64,000 nt of DNA from Halegenticoccus soli (GCF_002844195.1 NZ_PEND01000003.1:496001-560000), one strand, 5' to 3'; positions 36,040 through 45,004 are shown, counted from the stretch's first letter. Notes: generated by a model from the letters alone, not told the origin. Numbers and translations are program-made.

Positions 36040-37680
36040 CTAGTTAACATTCCCGCTTCCCCACCCGACGTCTGGCGGGCTCATCGGATTGCCATCAGGG
36101 CCGAGGTCAGGTGCTTCTCCACCGGTACGTGGAAGTAGTGCGTCGATACGGAGGAGCGAAATCGCAGCCTCAGTACCTGCCTGGAGGGCAAGGCGTTTAG
36201 ATTCGTACGGTTCGATAATTCCCCATTCATATGCGGTTGTTACACCGCCACTTCCGACATCAACGGCCGCATCGTCAGTCCCGTCGGCGTGGGCCGCCTT
36301 CAATTGGGGTAAGACGTCAAGTGCATCATGGCCGGTATTTTGTATAAGCTGTGCAACCGTTGACTCAAGTGCATCGGCGTACGCCTCTATGGCGAGTGTA
36401 TTCCGTTCCCCAACGCCAGCAGCGATGTCTCTAACTGTGCGGGCAGCCTCAAGTTCCGTCGCCCCACCGCCTGGAACGGCCCGCGGGTCATCGTAGACGG
36501 CTGCTAGCGATCCAATTCCCTGCTTCAGCATGCGTTTGGCATGATCTGAACCAGAGGCAGTCCCAGCGTGGACAATGATTGAGACGATGTCGGGATCGTC
36601 ACAATCGGCGAAGAGAACGCCTTTGATGGTACCCGAGCCGATGTTCGTCACCGTCACTCGACCGGAGTGCCCAAGTTTCGCACTCTTGATGTCCTTTGGA
36701 GGGACTATGGTGCCGCCGACAGCCCTGTGCACCCGAGACAAGTCCTCCTCTGAGACGTCATTTTGATGAAAGACAAGTATTCCTTCAGCGGCGAGCTCAT
36801 AGACGACGGAGCTGTCAAGACTCCCCCGACAAACAACCACATCGGCGCCACTCTCTATGATATCCTGTATACGTTTTTCAAACACTTGCTGAGTAGATTC
36901 GGTAGCACCCTGGAGGGTCGCCATGCTGCCGAGCGTAACGCTCTCCTCGCCGAATAGGTCTTTTAGATTTGGTTTCGTGACCGGCTCGGAAAGTAGCAAT
37001 ATATTTGCGTTCATGATGTCCGTGGGCATGTCATGATGCGTCGGATTGGCGCGTAAAATAGTACCTGCAACTACTCTCGAACGGTCAAGACCCAGCCGGA
37101 TACTTTCCTCAAAGTAGACCCGACTGACCGCCACGTCAGGAGCAAGCACATCACCTGCGTCAAGGACGACCCGCCGAAGGTGCTTGGCGGATGAATCAGT
37201 GAATCTACCGGAAGTCACCGTTGAGACGAGCGCATACCGCTCCCGTTCGTTTAGTTTGAGAGGTACTGCCACATCATCGAGAGCTGCCTCCGCCGTGACA
37301 AAGGCACGCTCAAACCCGTGCGCTATCTCAATTGGGGAGAGTCCCGACTCGACAAGAGTTTCGGCCTCTTTGAGCAACTCACAGGTAACAAGCACCGCAA
37401 ACGTCGAGCCATCTGCGTATCGTTCGGAGAACTTACAGGCGTTGACTATGAGTTGTGCCACAGGATTGGCGATGTTAAGCCGATCGAGAATATCCGTTCC
37501 TTGGTTCGAGATGTATCCCGTCCCAAGATGGTCAATGAGAAATTTGTCTCTGCCACATGGACCGTAGGTAGTACGCAGAAGCTGTCCGAGCGCTCGCGCT
37601 GCCTGAAACGAGTTTTCGCGAAACGCATCACCGATAAGCTGGTCTGTCTCTACGAACGAAGTCTGTGTTTTGTCAGCCAT
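36040..37680 (-). CDS. Divergent group II chaperonin (thermosome) subunit
   Basis: This 546-residue thermosome-like protein keeps the family plan of equatorial, intermediate and apical domains, but many normally fixed motifs are altered. LRTTYGPCGRDKFLIDHLG replaces the usual RTTLGPKGMDK, ISNQGTDILDRL replaces NDGATIL, and YADGSTFAVLVTCELL replaces GDGTTT. The ATP-hydrolysis Asp of the ADGST loop and GGGATELEAAR are kept, so ATPase activity is possible. The C-terminus ends GWGSGNVN, without a GGM repeat tail. A GTATTAAAAGG TATA box lies 24-33 bases upstream. It sits alone between a sugar importer and a dehydrogenase, unlike core chromosomal thermosome genes. It may be a specialised or heterologous subunit. 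Confidence 0.88.
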   Translation of the reverse strand: MADKTQTSFVETDQLIGDAFRENSFQAARALGQLLRTTYGPCGRDKFLIDHLGTGYISNQGTDILDRLNIANPVAQLIVNACKFSERYADGSTFAVLVTCELLKEAETLVESGLSPIEIAHGFERAFVTAEAALDDVAVPLKLNERERYALVSTVTSGRFTDSSAKHLRRVVLDAGDVLAPDVAVSRVYFEESIRLGLDRSRVVAGTILRANPTHHDMPTDIMNANILLLSEPVTKPNLKDLFGEESVTLGSMATLQGATESTQQVFEKRIQDIIESGADVVVCRGSLDSSVVYELAAEGILVFHQNDVSEEDLSRVHRAVGGTIVPPKDIKSAKLGHSGRVTVTNIGSGTIKGVLFADCDDPDIVSIIVHAGTASGSDHAKRMLKQGIGSLAAVYDDPRAVPGGGATELEAARTVRDIAAGVGERNTLAIEAYADALESTVAQLIQNTGHDALDVLPQLKAAHADGTDDAAVDVGSGGVTTAYEWGIIEPYESKRLALQAGTEAAISLLRIDALLPRTGGEAPDLGPDGNPMSPPDVGWGSGNVN

Positions 37681-37702
37681 TATCGTGCCGGAGGTTACTC
37701 AA

Positions 37703-37713
37703 CCTTTTAATAC
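37703..37713 (-). promoter_or_regulatory. TATA box of the divergent thermosome gene
   Basis: GTATTAAAAGG on the minus strand is placed 24-33 bases before the ATG at 37680. Confidence 0.6.
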
Positions 37714-37748
37714 TTCGGGAGCCTTAAAGAGAAATACTTCACTTGATC

Positions 37749-38141
37749 TTACCCGTCTGTAACTCGTTCGCTTGGCCCCACCTGCCACCTACGGTAGCGA
37801 ATGCCAACATGGCGATACCGCTGAAACAAATAAAGAGCGGAAGTGAGCAATGGTGTCACTATGAATGATCCGACGATGTACATCCACCACGTAGGCTTCC
37901 ACTCCTGTCCAGCGTCCTGAATCTCTCTTGCGTCATAATAGAATCCGAATAATGCGGCGATAGTGAACGTTAAGAATACGAACAGCCATGCTTGAAGAGC
38001 TAAAAGTGATGCCGTTTGCGTCAGGTTCAATGAGCCACCGATGAGGAGAAACAAATCAAGAACTATCGTCCACAGGACGACCGCGACATGGCTCCACCAC
38101 CAGTTCGAACGAACGGCCACCAATTGTGCGTCTGACGTCAT
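37749..38141 (-). CDS. Small four-helix membrane protein, family not recognised
   Basis: This 130-residue protein starts at 38141 (MTSDAQLVAVRSNWWWSHVA), nine residues inside the longest frame. Three or four hydrophobic helices are visible: VAVVLWTIVLDLFLLIGGSL, LALQAWLFVFLTFTIAALFG, and WMYIVGSFIVTPLLTSALYL, with a charged C-terminus (QRYRHVGIRYRRWQVGPSER). A charged loop with DAREIQDAGQEWKP separates the second and third helices. It is upstream of the thermosome gene on the same strand and divergent from the hydroxyacid dehydrogenase. No function can be assigned. Confidence 0.7.
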   Translation of the reverse strand: MTSDAQLVAVRSNWWWSHVAVVLWTIVLDLFLLIGGSLNLTQTASLLALQAWLFVFLTFTIAALFGFYYDAREIQDAGQEWKPTWWMYIVGSFIVTPLLTSALYLFQRYRHVGIRYRRWQVGPSERVTDG

Positions 38142-38263
38142 GGATGGGGCTTCGTGTCTCTTGCCCAAATAGGCTCCGTCGAAGATCCATCATTACGAGA
38201 AATGCCATATTAGCTAACACTCCCACAACTTATTTAAGCCCCTTTATTGTGACTTGTAACCGT

Positions 38264-39220
38264 ATGACGGTAGGAGTCATCGGTCTCGGAAAGGTAGGAA
38301 ACGGTATCAGTAAAAATCTCACTGAGCAGGGCTTCGAGACTATAGGGTTCGACCTCTCAGAAGAGGCCTGCGAGGCCGCTGCCGAACACGGTATAGACAT
38401 CGCCGAGGACAGCGCTGAGGTTGCAGAGCGTGCGTCGGTCATTATCCTCTCCCTGCCCCACCCTGACGCAAGTCGTAATGCAGTTAACGCGATTGTGGAG
38501 CATGGGGATCCTGGGACAGATATTTTTGATACAAGTACACTCTCTGCACTTACTGCACGCGAACTCGGCGAGCAGGCAAAGGAGGAAGACATGTATTACT
38601 TTGACAGCCCCATCACAGGCGGAGAGGTTGGAGCACAGGCGGGCGAGCTCACGATCATGATGGGCGGTGATCCTGAACGTATTGAGGCTCAGCGGGATAT
38701 CCTCTCGGCCATCGCAAGCAACGTCTACCACATCGGCGATGTTGGCGACGGCCAGTTCGTTAAGCTTATTCACAACCATGTCGGCCAGACTACACTTATC
38801 ATTTTCATTGAGGGTGTGCTGTTGGCCGACGAGTTCGGTGTTGATCCCTCGACGCTATATCGGACGCTTCGACACTGGACGCAAATCTACGACGATAAGC
38901 TGGATTCGTTCTTCTCTAACGAGTTCGATAAGCACTTCGACGAGCACTTCGCCCTTGATGACGCCGAGGGTATTTATCGAAACAAGTTCCATCTCGACGT
39001 AGCCCACAAGGATCTCGTCGAACTCAAAAGTCTTGCCGAAAAGTACGAGACTTACCTCCCGCTTGGAAACTTCGTTGAACAATTCCACCGTGAAGGTATG
39101 AATGCCGGGTACGACAATCGCCCACATCCTGATTTGCTTCAATTTTACTCTGACATGTTCGATAAAGATCTGAAGTCGACCGAGGAGATCCGAAGCAAGA
39201 GCAAAGGCAGGATCATCTAA
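38264..39220 (+). CDS. Beta-hydroxyacid dehydrogenase (3-hydroxyisobutyrate/6-phosphogluconate-like)
   Basis: This 318-residue NAD(P)-binding enzyme has Rossmann VIGLGKVGNGISKNL at the N-terminus, FDTSTLSALTARELG, substrate loop DSPITGGEVGAQAGELTIMM, and the catalytic Lys in GQFVKLIHNHVGQTTL. The last 120 residues (QIYDDKLDSFFSNEFDKHFD onward) differ from GarR or MmsB, with an unusual aromatic-rich insertion, so the substrate is probably not simple tartronate semialdehyde. The ATG at 38264 follows an ACTTATTTAAG box by 27-36 bases; the longer frame includes that promoter. It may be functionally linked to the aldehyde dehydrogenase operon that starts 114 bases downstream. Confidence 0.85.
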   Translation: MTVGVIGLGKVGNGISKNLTEQGFETIGFDLSEEACEAAAEHGIDIAEDSAEVAERASVIILSLPHPDASRNAVNAIVEHGDPGTDIFDTSTLSALTARELGEQAKEEDMYYFDSPITGGEVGAQAGELTIMMGGDPERIEAQRDILSAIASNVYHIGDVGDGQFVKLIHNHVGQTTLIIFIEGVLLADEFGVDPSTLYRTLRHWTQIYDDKLDSFFSNEFDKHFDEHFALDDAEGIYRNKFHLDVAHKDLVELKSLAEKYETYLPLGNFVEQFHREGMNAGYDNRPHPDLLQFYSDMFDKDLKSTEEIRSKSKGRII

Positions 39221-39333
39221 GGGGTTAACAGTCAGCTATTTCCTCCTCAATGGAGGAGCGATGATTATGTTTCAGCCATATATCTTCGAAACCACAATAA
39301 AGTATATGTGAGACCCAGTCAGTGTTCCTACTG

Positions 39334-40785
39334 ATGTCGGAAGAAAATCAACTTGGAGGTCAGTATATCGCTGGCGAATGGCGAGTACCCTCCGGAACTG
39401 AGAGCATCGAAGTTCGAAATCCAACGACTGAGGAAGTAATCACAGATATCCCAAACGCGACCTCAGAGGAGATCGATTCGGCCATAAACGCTGCCGGTAA
39501 GGCCCAAATTGACTGGGGACGCCGACCGGCCCGCGAACGCGGTGAACTTGTTCGAGAAGTGGCAGAGCTCATGATGAACCACCAATCAGAACTTGCAGAT
39601 CTCATCGTCAAAGAGCAGGGAAAACCTCGTAACGTAGCATTGGGAGAAATCGAGGCATCTGCGGACCTCTGTGAATACATGGCCGAGTGGGACCGTCGTA
39701 TCGAGGGTGATATCCTTCCTGGCGATACGCGTCGAGAGTCAATTCACCTGCAGCGACACCCGCTTGGAGTCATCGCGGGTATCATCCCCTGGAACTATCC
39801 CATTGCGGTCTTTATACGCAAGTTCGCGCCTGCGCTTGTCGCTGGGAACACCCTTGTTGCAAAGCCAAGCGAAGAGACGCCGCTCGCAACGCTACGGCTC
39901 ACCGAACTCATTGACGAGGAGATTGACCTTCCCGATGGCGTGCTGAACATCGTTACTGGTGGCGGTGAGGTTGGCACTCAGCTCGTTTCATCTGACTCGA
40001 TCGATATGATATCGATGACCGGGAGTGTCGAAACGGGTAAGGCCATCATGAGAGCAGCCGCCGACAATCTGACCAAAGTCTCGCTTGAACTCGGCGGGAA
40101 GGCCCCGGTCATTGTCTGGAAGGACGCGGATATTGACCAAGCCGTAGAAGATATTCTGACAGCACGCATTACCAATACGGGACAAGTATGTACCTGTGCT
40201 GAGCGAGTGTATGTCCACGGTGACGTCCGAGAGGAATTCGAAGAGCGCTACGTCGAAGCAGCCAAGAACGTCACACTCGGCCAACCTGAGGACAATCCCG
40301 ATATGGGACCACAAGTTAACGAACGGGAGCTCGAAAAGACGGAGGCAGCCGTCGAACGGGCCCGTAATGATGGTGCGGAAGTATTGTTGGGCGGTTCTCG
40401 CCCGTCGGGTAATAGTTTCGAAAGAGGCTACTGGTACGAACCGACGGTCATCACTGACGTCAACCAGGATATGGATATCATGCAGAACGAGGTGTTCGGC
40501 CCAGTGACGCCCATTATGGAGATTGACTCACTGGAGAACGCTGTTGAGTATGCCAATGACTCACGCTACGGACTCTCCTCGTACGTGTTCACAGATAGCT
40601 ACAGGACAGCGATGCGCGTTGCCGAGGAACTGGAGTTCGGCGAGACGTACATTAATCGGACGCTCGGTGAATCGTGGCACGGCCACCATATCGGCTGGAA
40701 TGAATCCGGCCTAGGCGGCGAAGACGGTAAGTACGGCTTCCTTAAGTACACGCAATTAAAGACAGTTTACCACAATTACAACTGA
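39334..40785 (+). CDS. Aldehyde dehydrogenase, lactaldehyde/glycolaldehyde type (AldA-like)
   Basis: This NAD-dependent aldehyde dehydrogenase has 483 residues. The motifs are PWNYPIAVFIRKFAPALVAG, KPSEETPLATLRL, catalytic Glu in KVSLELGGKAPVIV, and nucleophile Cys in NTGQVCTCAERVYV. The C-terminal GESWHGHHIGWNESGLGGED segment is the distinctive feature of E. coli AldA-type lactaldehyde and glycolaldehyde dehydrogenases. The start at 39334 (MSEENQLGGQYIAG) is used; the longer frame adds only four residues. It heads an operon with two VOC proteins and a DRL-like protein, spaced 16, 7 and 5 bases. Glycolaldehyde from pentose or tetrose cleavage is a plausible substrate. Confidence 0.93.
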   Translation: MSEENQLGGQYIAGEWRVPSGTESIEVRNPTTEEVITDIPNATSEEIDSAINAAGKAQIDWGRRPARERGELVREVAELMMNHQSELADLIVKEQGKPRNVALGEIEASADLCEYMAEWDRRIEGDILPGDTRRESIHLQRHPLGVIAGIIPWNYPIAVFIRKFAPALVAGNTLVAKPSEETPLATLRLTELIDEEIDLPDGVLNIVTGGGEVGTQLVSSDSIDMISMTGSVETGKAIMRAAADNLTKVSLELGGKAPVIVWKDADIDQAVEDILTARITNTGQVCTCAERVYVHGDVREEFEERYVEAAKNVTLGQPEDNPDMGPQVNERELEKTEAAVERARNDGAEVLLGGSRPSGNSFERGYWYEPTVITDVNQDMDIMQNEVFGPVTPIMEIDSLENAVEYANDSRYGLSSYVFTDSYRTAMRVAEELEFGETYINRTLGESWHGHHIGWNESGLGGEDGKYGFLKYTQLKTVYHNYN

Positions 40786-40801
40786 ATCCACGGAGACTAC
40801 A

Positions 40802-41227
40802 ATGATTGGACAATCCCACCACTACGGCGTGACAGTATCAGACATGGACGAGGCTCTCGGATTCTACCGAGACACTCTCGGCATGGAGGAACTAGATCAG
40901 CTTTCCTTTGCGAGCGAGGAATTCAGTAAGTTTGTCGGTGTTGAGAACGTCGACGTTGACCTCGTCTTCCTCGATGCGGATGGCTGTGCGGTCGAACTGC
41001 TCGAATACAACCATCCTTCGGGAGACAACGCCAATGACGGCGTCTCGAACAACGATATCGGCGCAGCGCACTTCTGCCTCGAAGTGGACGACCTCGATGC
41101 AATCTATGATGACCTCCGGTCGGATGGCGTCGAATTCATCAATCCGCCACAAACACTCGAGAACGGAGCTGAAGTGGCCTACATGTACGATCCAGACGGT
41201 AACGTAGTTGAGTTGCTTTCGGAGTGA
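40802..41227 (+). CDS. VOC-superfamily (glyoxalase/dioxygenase fold) protein, first of a pair
   Basis: This 141-residue protein has the paired beta-alpha-beta-beta-beta modules of the vicinal oxygen chelate superfamily. His5 or His6 of QSHHYGVTVSD, Glu of CAVELLEYNHPS, His of AAHFCLEVDDL and Glu near the end of DGNVVELLSE give the usual two-His two-Glu metal site. The members nearest in form are methylmalonyl-CoA epimerases and glyoxalase I relatives. It sits 16 bases after the aldehyde dehydrogenase stop and 7 bases before the second VOC gene. Possible roles are epimerisation or isomerisation of an alpha-hydroxy or keto acid; none is proven. Confidence 0.85.
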   Translation: MIGQSHHYGVTVSDMDEALGFYRDTLGMEELDQLSFASEEFSKFVGVENVDVDLVFLDADGCAVELLEYNHPSGDNANDGVSNNDIGAAHFCLEVDDLDAIYDDLRSDGVEFINPPQTLENGAEVAYMYDPDGNVVELLSE

Positions 41228-41234
41228 ATCCCCT

Positions 41235-41663
41235 ATGAGCGAGAAAGACGAGATATTCGAGCGCATTCACCACGTGGCGTACACTGTTGGCGATATTGAC
41301 GACTACCGCCCGTTCTTCGAGAACGTCCTCGGCATGACCTTGGTCGACTATCGCGAGATGCCCGAGGCTGGCTACGATGCAGCGGTCTACCAAGTCGGAG
41401 AGACCTACATTGAAGTCCAAGAGCCACAGGGACACCCCGAAATAGAGGCGTTTCATGAGGAGCACGGTAACGGACTTAACCATGTGGCCTACGAAGTCAA
41501 CGATCTTGATGTAGCAGTCGAAAACTTCGCGGACCAAGGCATCGAACCTGAGTGGGACGAAGCCATCCTTGCGCCAACCTTCCCAGGATGTAAGCTTCTA
41601 GACATGGATGTAGAAACGAGCGAGGGGATCTACCTTCAATTAGTCGAAGAACTCGAAAACTAA
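41235..41663 (+). CDS. VOC-superfamily protein, second of a pair (methylmalonyl-CoA epimerase-like)
   Basis: This 142-residue VOC protein starts at 41235 (MSEKDEIFERIHHVAYTVGD); the longer frame overlaps the previous gene. Metal ligands are likely His of IHHVAYTVGD, Glu of YIEVQEPQGH, His of NGLNHVAYEVND and Glu of EGIYLQLVEE. The order HHVAYxV, EVQEP and LNHVAYEV resembles methylmalonyl-CoA epimerase more than the first VOC protein does. It has 7 bases upstream and 5 downstream to its neighbours, so the four genes surely share a transcript. The two VOC proteins are distinct rather than recent duplicates. Confidence 0.85.
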   Translation: MSEKDEIFERIHHVAYTVGDIDDYRPFFENVLGMTLVDYREMPEAGYDAAVYQVGETYIEVQEPQGHPEIEAFHEEHGNGLNHVAYEVNDLDVAVENFADQGIEPEWDEAILAPTFPGCKLLDMDVETSEGIYLQLVEELEN

Positions 41664-41668
41664 GACTC

Positions 41669-43015
41669 ATGTTCAATGTTCCGTCGCAACTCACCGAACT
41701 TAACGAACCAATTACTGTCGGCGTTATTGGCGCTGGGTTATTTGGGAGACGACTGGTCGACCAAGTAGAACGCGCTCCTGGCATGCAGACGGCCGCCATC
41801 GCCGATCTAGAAGTAGACAAAGCAGTAGATGCCTTCAACGGAGCTGACGTAGGTGATATTAAGCAGGTTGATGATCCCGACGCCCTCGAAGCGACCATCG
41901 CTGATGGCATGCGAGCAGTTACCGATGATGGTATCGTCCTAGCTGAAAGCGATGTCGACGTCGTTGTTGAAGCAACAGGTATCCCTGAGGTGGGTGCCCG
42001 TCACGCCTATACAGCCATTATGGACAAAAAACATGTAGTGATGGTCACCGTCGAGGCCGACACAGTCGTCGGACCAATCCTCGCAAAACTCGCCGATAGG
42101 GTTGGAGTGACTTACTCAATGGCGTACGGCGACCAGCCTGCACTCATCGCCGAGCTATATGATTGGGCTCAGACCGTCGGGCTTGATGTTGTCGCCGCCG
42201 GGAAAGGGAATCCTTTCATCAATGAGTACAAATACGGGACCCCTGACGATGTCTTCGAGCGGTGGGGATTCGATAAGAAGTTCGTCGAAGAGAATCACCT
42301 CAACCCGTACATGTATAACTCGTTCCTTGACGGGACAAAGGTCGCCGTCGAAATGTGCGCTGTCGCTAACGCGACTGGGTTGAAGCCAGACGTGTCGGGC
42401 ATGCACATACCAGCGGCCGAACTCGAAGAGATACCAAAACGTATGCGTCCGCAGGAAGATGGAGGATTACTAGAAAACTCCGGCGTCGTTGACACGATAA
42501 GCTCATTAAATCCTGACGGAAGTGAGATCAAAAACGACATTGAATTTGGCGTCTGGATCGTCACGACAACACCGAACGAAGGTGTCCGAGAGTATCTCAA
42601 CCAGTACGGTGGATCTGGAATGTACGTCGCAAATGCTGGGAAGTACCAGCTCTTCTACCGGCCGTTCCACCTCCCTGGGACCGAAACCTCCGTGAGCGTC
42701 GCCAGCGCGGCACTCCGGAATGAACCGACTGGAGTTCCGAAACAGCATGTAGCCGAGGTTGTCGGCGCAGCCAAGCGCGACCTCTCGGCCGGTGAAGAAC
42801 TAGACGGTGGCGGTGGATACACAGTCTACGGTATGATTGAAGACGCTGAGACGGCCACACGGTCCAACTATGTCCCTCTCGAACTCCTAGAGGGTGCAAC
42901 GCTTGTCTCCGATGTCGAGAAGGACACGATTGTCACCGCCGACGATGTCCAACTGGATCAAGAATCATTTCTCTATCGCCTTCGAATGCTCGAAGAGTCC
43001 GACAAGACCTTGTAG
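41669..43015 (+). CDS. DRL-like NAD(P)-dependent oxidoreductase (reductoisomerase-related) with C-terminal SAF-like domain
   Basis: This 448-residue protein has an N-terminal Rossmann domain (TVGVIGAGLFGRRLVDQVER, VDVVVEATGIPEVGARHAYT), a central catalytic region (VTVEADTVVGPILAKLADRV, YSMAYGDQPALIAELYDW, GKGNPFINEYKYGTPDDVFE) and a C-terminal SAF-like stretch (GYTVYGMIEDAETATR, then a TIVTADDVQL motif). That architecture matches the family of Brucella DRL, which performs the DXP reductoisomerase step in bacteria without DXR. Haloarchaea make isoprenoids by a mevalonate route, so another substrate is expected; a hydroxymethyl- or carbon-migrating oxidoisomerase in sugar-acid breakdown would fit the chemistry and neighbours. 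That role is inference. A T-rich tract follows the stop. Confidence 0.8.
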   Translation: MFNVPSQLTELNEPITVGVIGAGLFGRRLVDQVERAPGMQTAAIADLEVDKAVDAFNGADVGDIKQVDDPDALEATIADGMRAVTDDGIVLAESDVDVVVEATGIPEVGARHAYTAIMDKKHVVMVTVEADTVVGPILAKLADRVGVTYSMAYGDQPALIAELYDWAQTVGLDVVAAGKGNPFINEYKYGTPDDVFERWGFDKKFVEENHLNPYMYNSFLDGTKVAVEMCAVANATGLKPDVSGMHIPAAELEEIPKRMRPQEDGGLLENSGVVDTISSLNPDGSEIKNDIEFGVWIVTTTPNEGVREYLNQYGGSGMYVANAGKYQLFYRPFHLPGTETSVSVASAALRNEPTGVPKQHVAEVVGAAKRDLSAGEELDGGGGYTVYGMIEDAETATRSNYVPLELLEGATLVSDVEKDTIVTADDVQLDQESFLYRLRMLEESDKTL

Positions 43016-43027
43016 GCTTTGCTATCC

Positions 43028-43050
43028 CCATTTCTTCAATTTTATTTTTA
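43028..43050 (+). terminator. T-rich terminator of the ALDH-VOC-VOC-DRL operon
   Basis: Within 35 bases of the DRL stop the coding strand carries TTCTTCAATTTTATTTTTAA, a typical archaeal oligo-T termination signal without a hairpin. Confidence 0.5.
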
Positions 43051-43505
43051 ATACCGGCTATTCTGGATAGCAAATACTCATGGCTATATAGGTCGTTGAA
43101 AACAACGATAGAGCCGTGGGGAATTCGCGATTTTCATCGTGGAAGGGTTTCATCGAGATCGTTGGTAACTTCGCCTAGCGGCCAAACGACTTCGCCATGA
43201 GGACCTATAGCGGTAATCGACCACGCCATACTTCGCTCATTCGGGTAGTTACTCATTACCTCCCAGACGTCCGTCGAAGGTAACATACGGATTATTCATG
43301 ATTAGCTGGACGGTTCGGTCAATCTAGTCCGATAACGGAATAGCGATACCCAGGATCCGGTGACCGAGTCTTTAACCGCACCGAGATACCTCTCTGTCTA
43401 TTGGAACCTTGATTCTAATTATAGAGTAGATTGTAGTTGAAGATGGTTAACGTCAGGATCCAACGTTTATACCTGACGCAACTCCCCAGCCTTGACGAGG
43501 AAATA
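43051..43505. other. Intergenic stretch between convergent genes
   Basis: No gene is visible. The stretch separates the DRL operon from the convergent 3-hydroxyacyl-CoA dehydrogenase gene. Confidence 0.45.
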
Positions 43506-44432
43506 TTATTCATCTAGTACCCTCTTGAGCGCCGCCAACTGCTTGTCCCGGCGGTGGGTGACCTCCTCCGGAGGAATATCGTACTCGAAGAATCCAGCAC
43601 CGTCCTCAATGCCGCCATGGTTCGCTTGAAGGTACTTCTCGAAAAGGATACTCGGTTCATCGTCGTCACAGAGGTAGGGATAAAGATTCCTCGCGTTGGT
43701 CTCAAAGAGGTCAAGACCAGCGATGTCTGTCGTTTCGAACGGACCAACGACAGAAGTCCGGCGGGCGTATCCATCACGAACTGCCATGTTGATATCTTCA
43801 ATCGAGGCCACCCCCTTTTCTGCGAGGTGCATACATTCGCGGATGACGGCGAACTGAATTCGGTTCCAAACGAATCCAGGAACGTCTCGCTTGACGACTA
43901 CCGGAGTTCTGTCAACCGTTTCGAGGTACGTCACCGTTCTATCTACTGTCTCGTCACTAGTCTCTTCACCGCGAATGACCTCCACAGGCGTCAGTAGGTA
44001 CGGAGGGTACCACCAGTGACAGCCGATGATTCTGTTGGCCGCGTCATTGCCCGCCGCAATGTCAGTAATAGGAATACCGGAAGTGTTAGTCGCCAATACC
44101 GCGTCATCCTCCGTCGAGTCCGCAAGTGTCGCGAACATCTCCCGTTTGGTGTCAAGATCTTCTGAGACAGTTTCGATGACAAGCTCCGCGTCGCTGACCT
44201 CCTCCGCGCAGTCGAGTGTGAATGAGATCGAATTCATGACTGATTTAGGTAACACGGACACGAGTTCCATCTCGTCTTGAAACTGGGTGACCTTCTTAAT
44301 ACGCTCACGAGCATTGTCGAGGTTCGATTGTCGATGATCAATGAGCGTTACGTTCCAATCGTGCAGTGCAAAGTGAGCGGCAAGTCCGTGTCCCATGTTC
44401 CCTGCACCGACAACTGCTACCACGCCAGTCAT
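43506..44432 (-). CDS. 3-hydroxyacyl-CoA dehydrogenase family protein
   Basis: This 308-residue NAD-dependent enzyme starts at 44432 (MTGVVAVVGAGNMGHGLAAH), which gives the standard N-terminal Rossmann fold. It has SDAELVIETVSEDLDTKREM, LATNTSGIPITDIAA and GCHWWYPPYLLTPVEVIRGE, followed by the helical C-terminal domain VKRDVPGFVWNRIQFAVIRE and GPFETTDIAGLDLFE. The catalytic His-Glu pair corresponds to GCHWWYPP and TPVEVIRG. HWWYPP instead of the usual HFFNP suggests a substrate other than straight-chain 3-hydroxybutyryl-CoA, as in L-gulonate or carnitine dehydrogenase relatives. It stands alone and is convergent with the DRL operon. Confidence 0.85.
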   Translation of the reverse strand: MTGVVAVVGAGNMGHGLAAHFALHDWNVTLIDHRQSNLDNARERIKKVTQFQDEMELVSVLPKSVMNSISFTLDCAEEVSDAELVIETVSEDLDTKREMFATLADSTEDDAVLATNTSGIPITDIAAGNDAANRIIGCHWWYPPYLLTPVEVIRGEETSDETVDRTVTYLETVDRTPVVVKRDVPGFVWNRIQFAVIRECMHLAEKGVASIEDINMAVRDGYARRTSVVGPFETTDIAGLDLFETNARNLYPYLCDDDEPSILFEKYLQANHGGIEDGAGFFEYDIPPEEVTHRRDKQLAALKRVLDE

Positions 44433-45004
44433 AACCAACACAATGCCAGCGGACAATACTAAACTTTCTCCCTACGCCTCCAATAGCATCATTATCGGCA
44501 CCAGGCGTAATAGAGCGCTCTCTTCCGCAATTACAATCGGCTACTAGCGGCACTATTTTGCCGTCTTTTCCTATCTCTTGACCCCCTTCCGTTTGTACCA
44601 CTGTGCTACTAAGTACCTAAGGAACGGGCCCGCACTGGCGGCCGTGCAGGTGGTAAGCGAGATGGTAAACATCATTTTCTGTATCCAGCTCGCCGGATCT
44701 GTGTCAATGGGACTCGCCCACAACCAGTGCATCGTCCGTCGATTCGTCTTCGGTGACGCTTAGAGCGTCGCGATCTCACTTCATTCCAGTACCATCGCCT
44801 GTTCTCAGCGATATAGTCAAATGGATCTACTAGAACAGGAGGACGTCGTCTTCGTTCTTATCCATCACATGTATGAGAGATCAGTTCCATCGAGTAGATA
44901 AACCGTACTATCCGGCGTTCCTGCTTCAGCCTTCATCAGACTTATCGGCCGCAGAAATATCTATCTTTTACCTGGCCCGGTCATGGCAATACCGCTGACT
45001 GAAC
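44433..45004. other. 570-base stretch without a supported gene
   Basis: Short frames only. It separates two minus-strand dehydrogenase genes, and I see no regulatory motif beyond ordinary AT-rich runs. Confidence 0.4.

Noticed and set aside
39322-39333. Upstream start for the AldA-like gene
   Set aside because: The alternative codon adds four residues unlike the family and lies too close to the promoter region.
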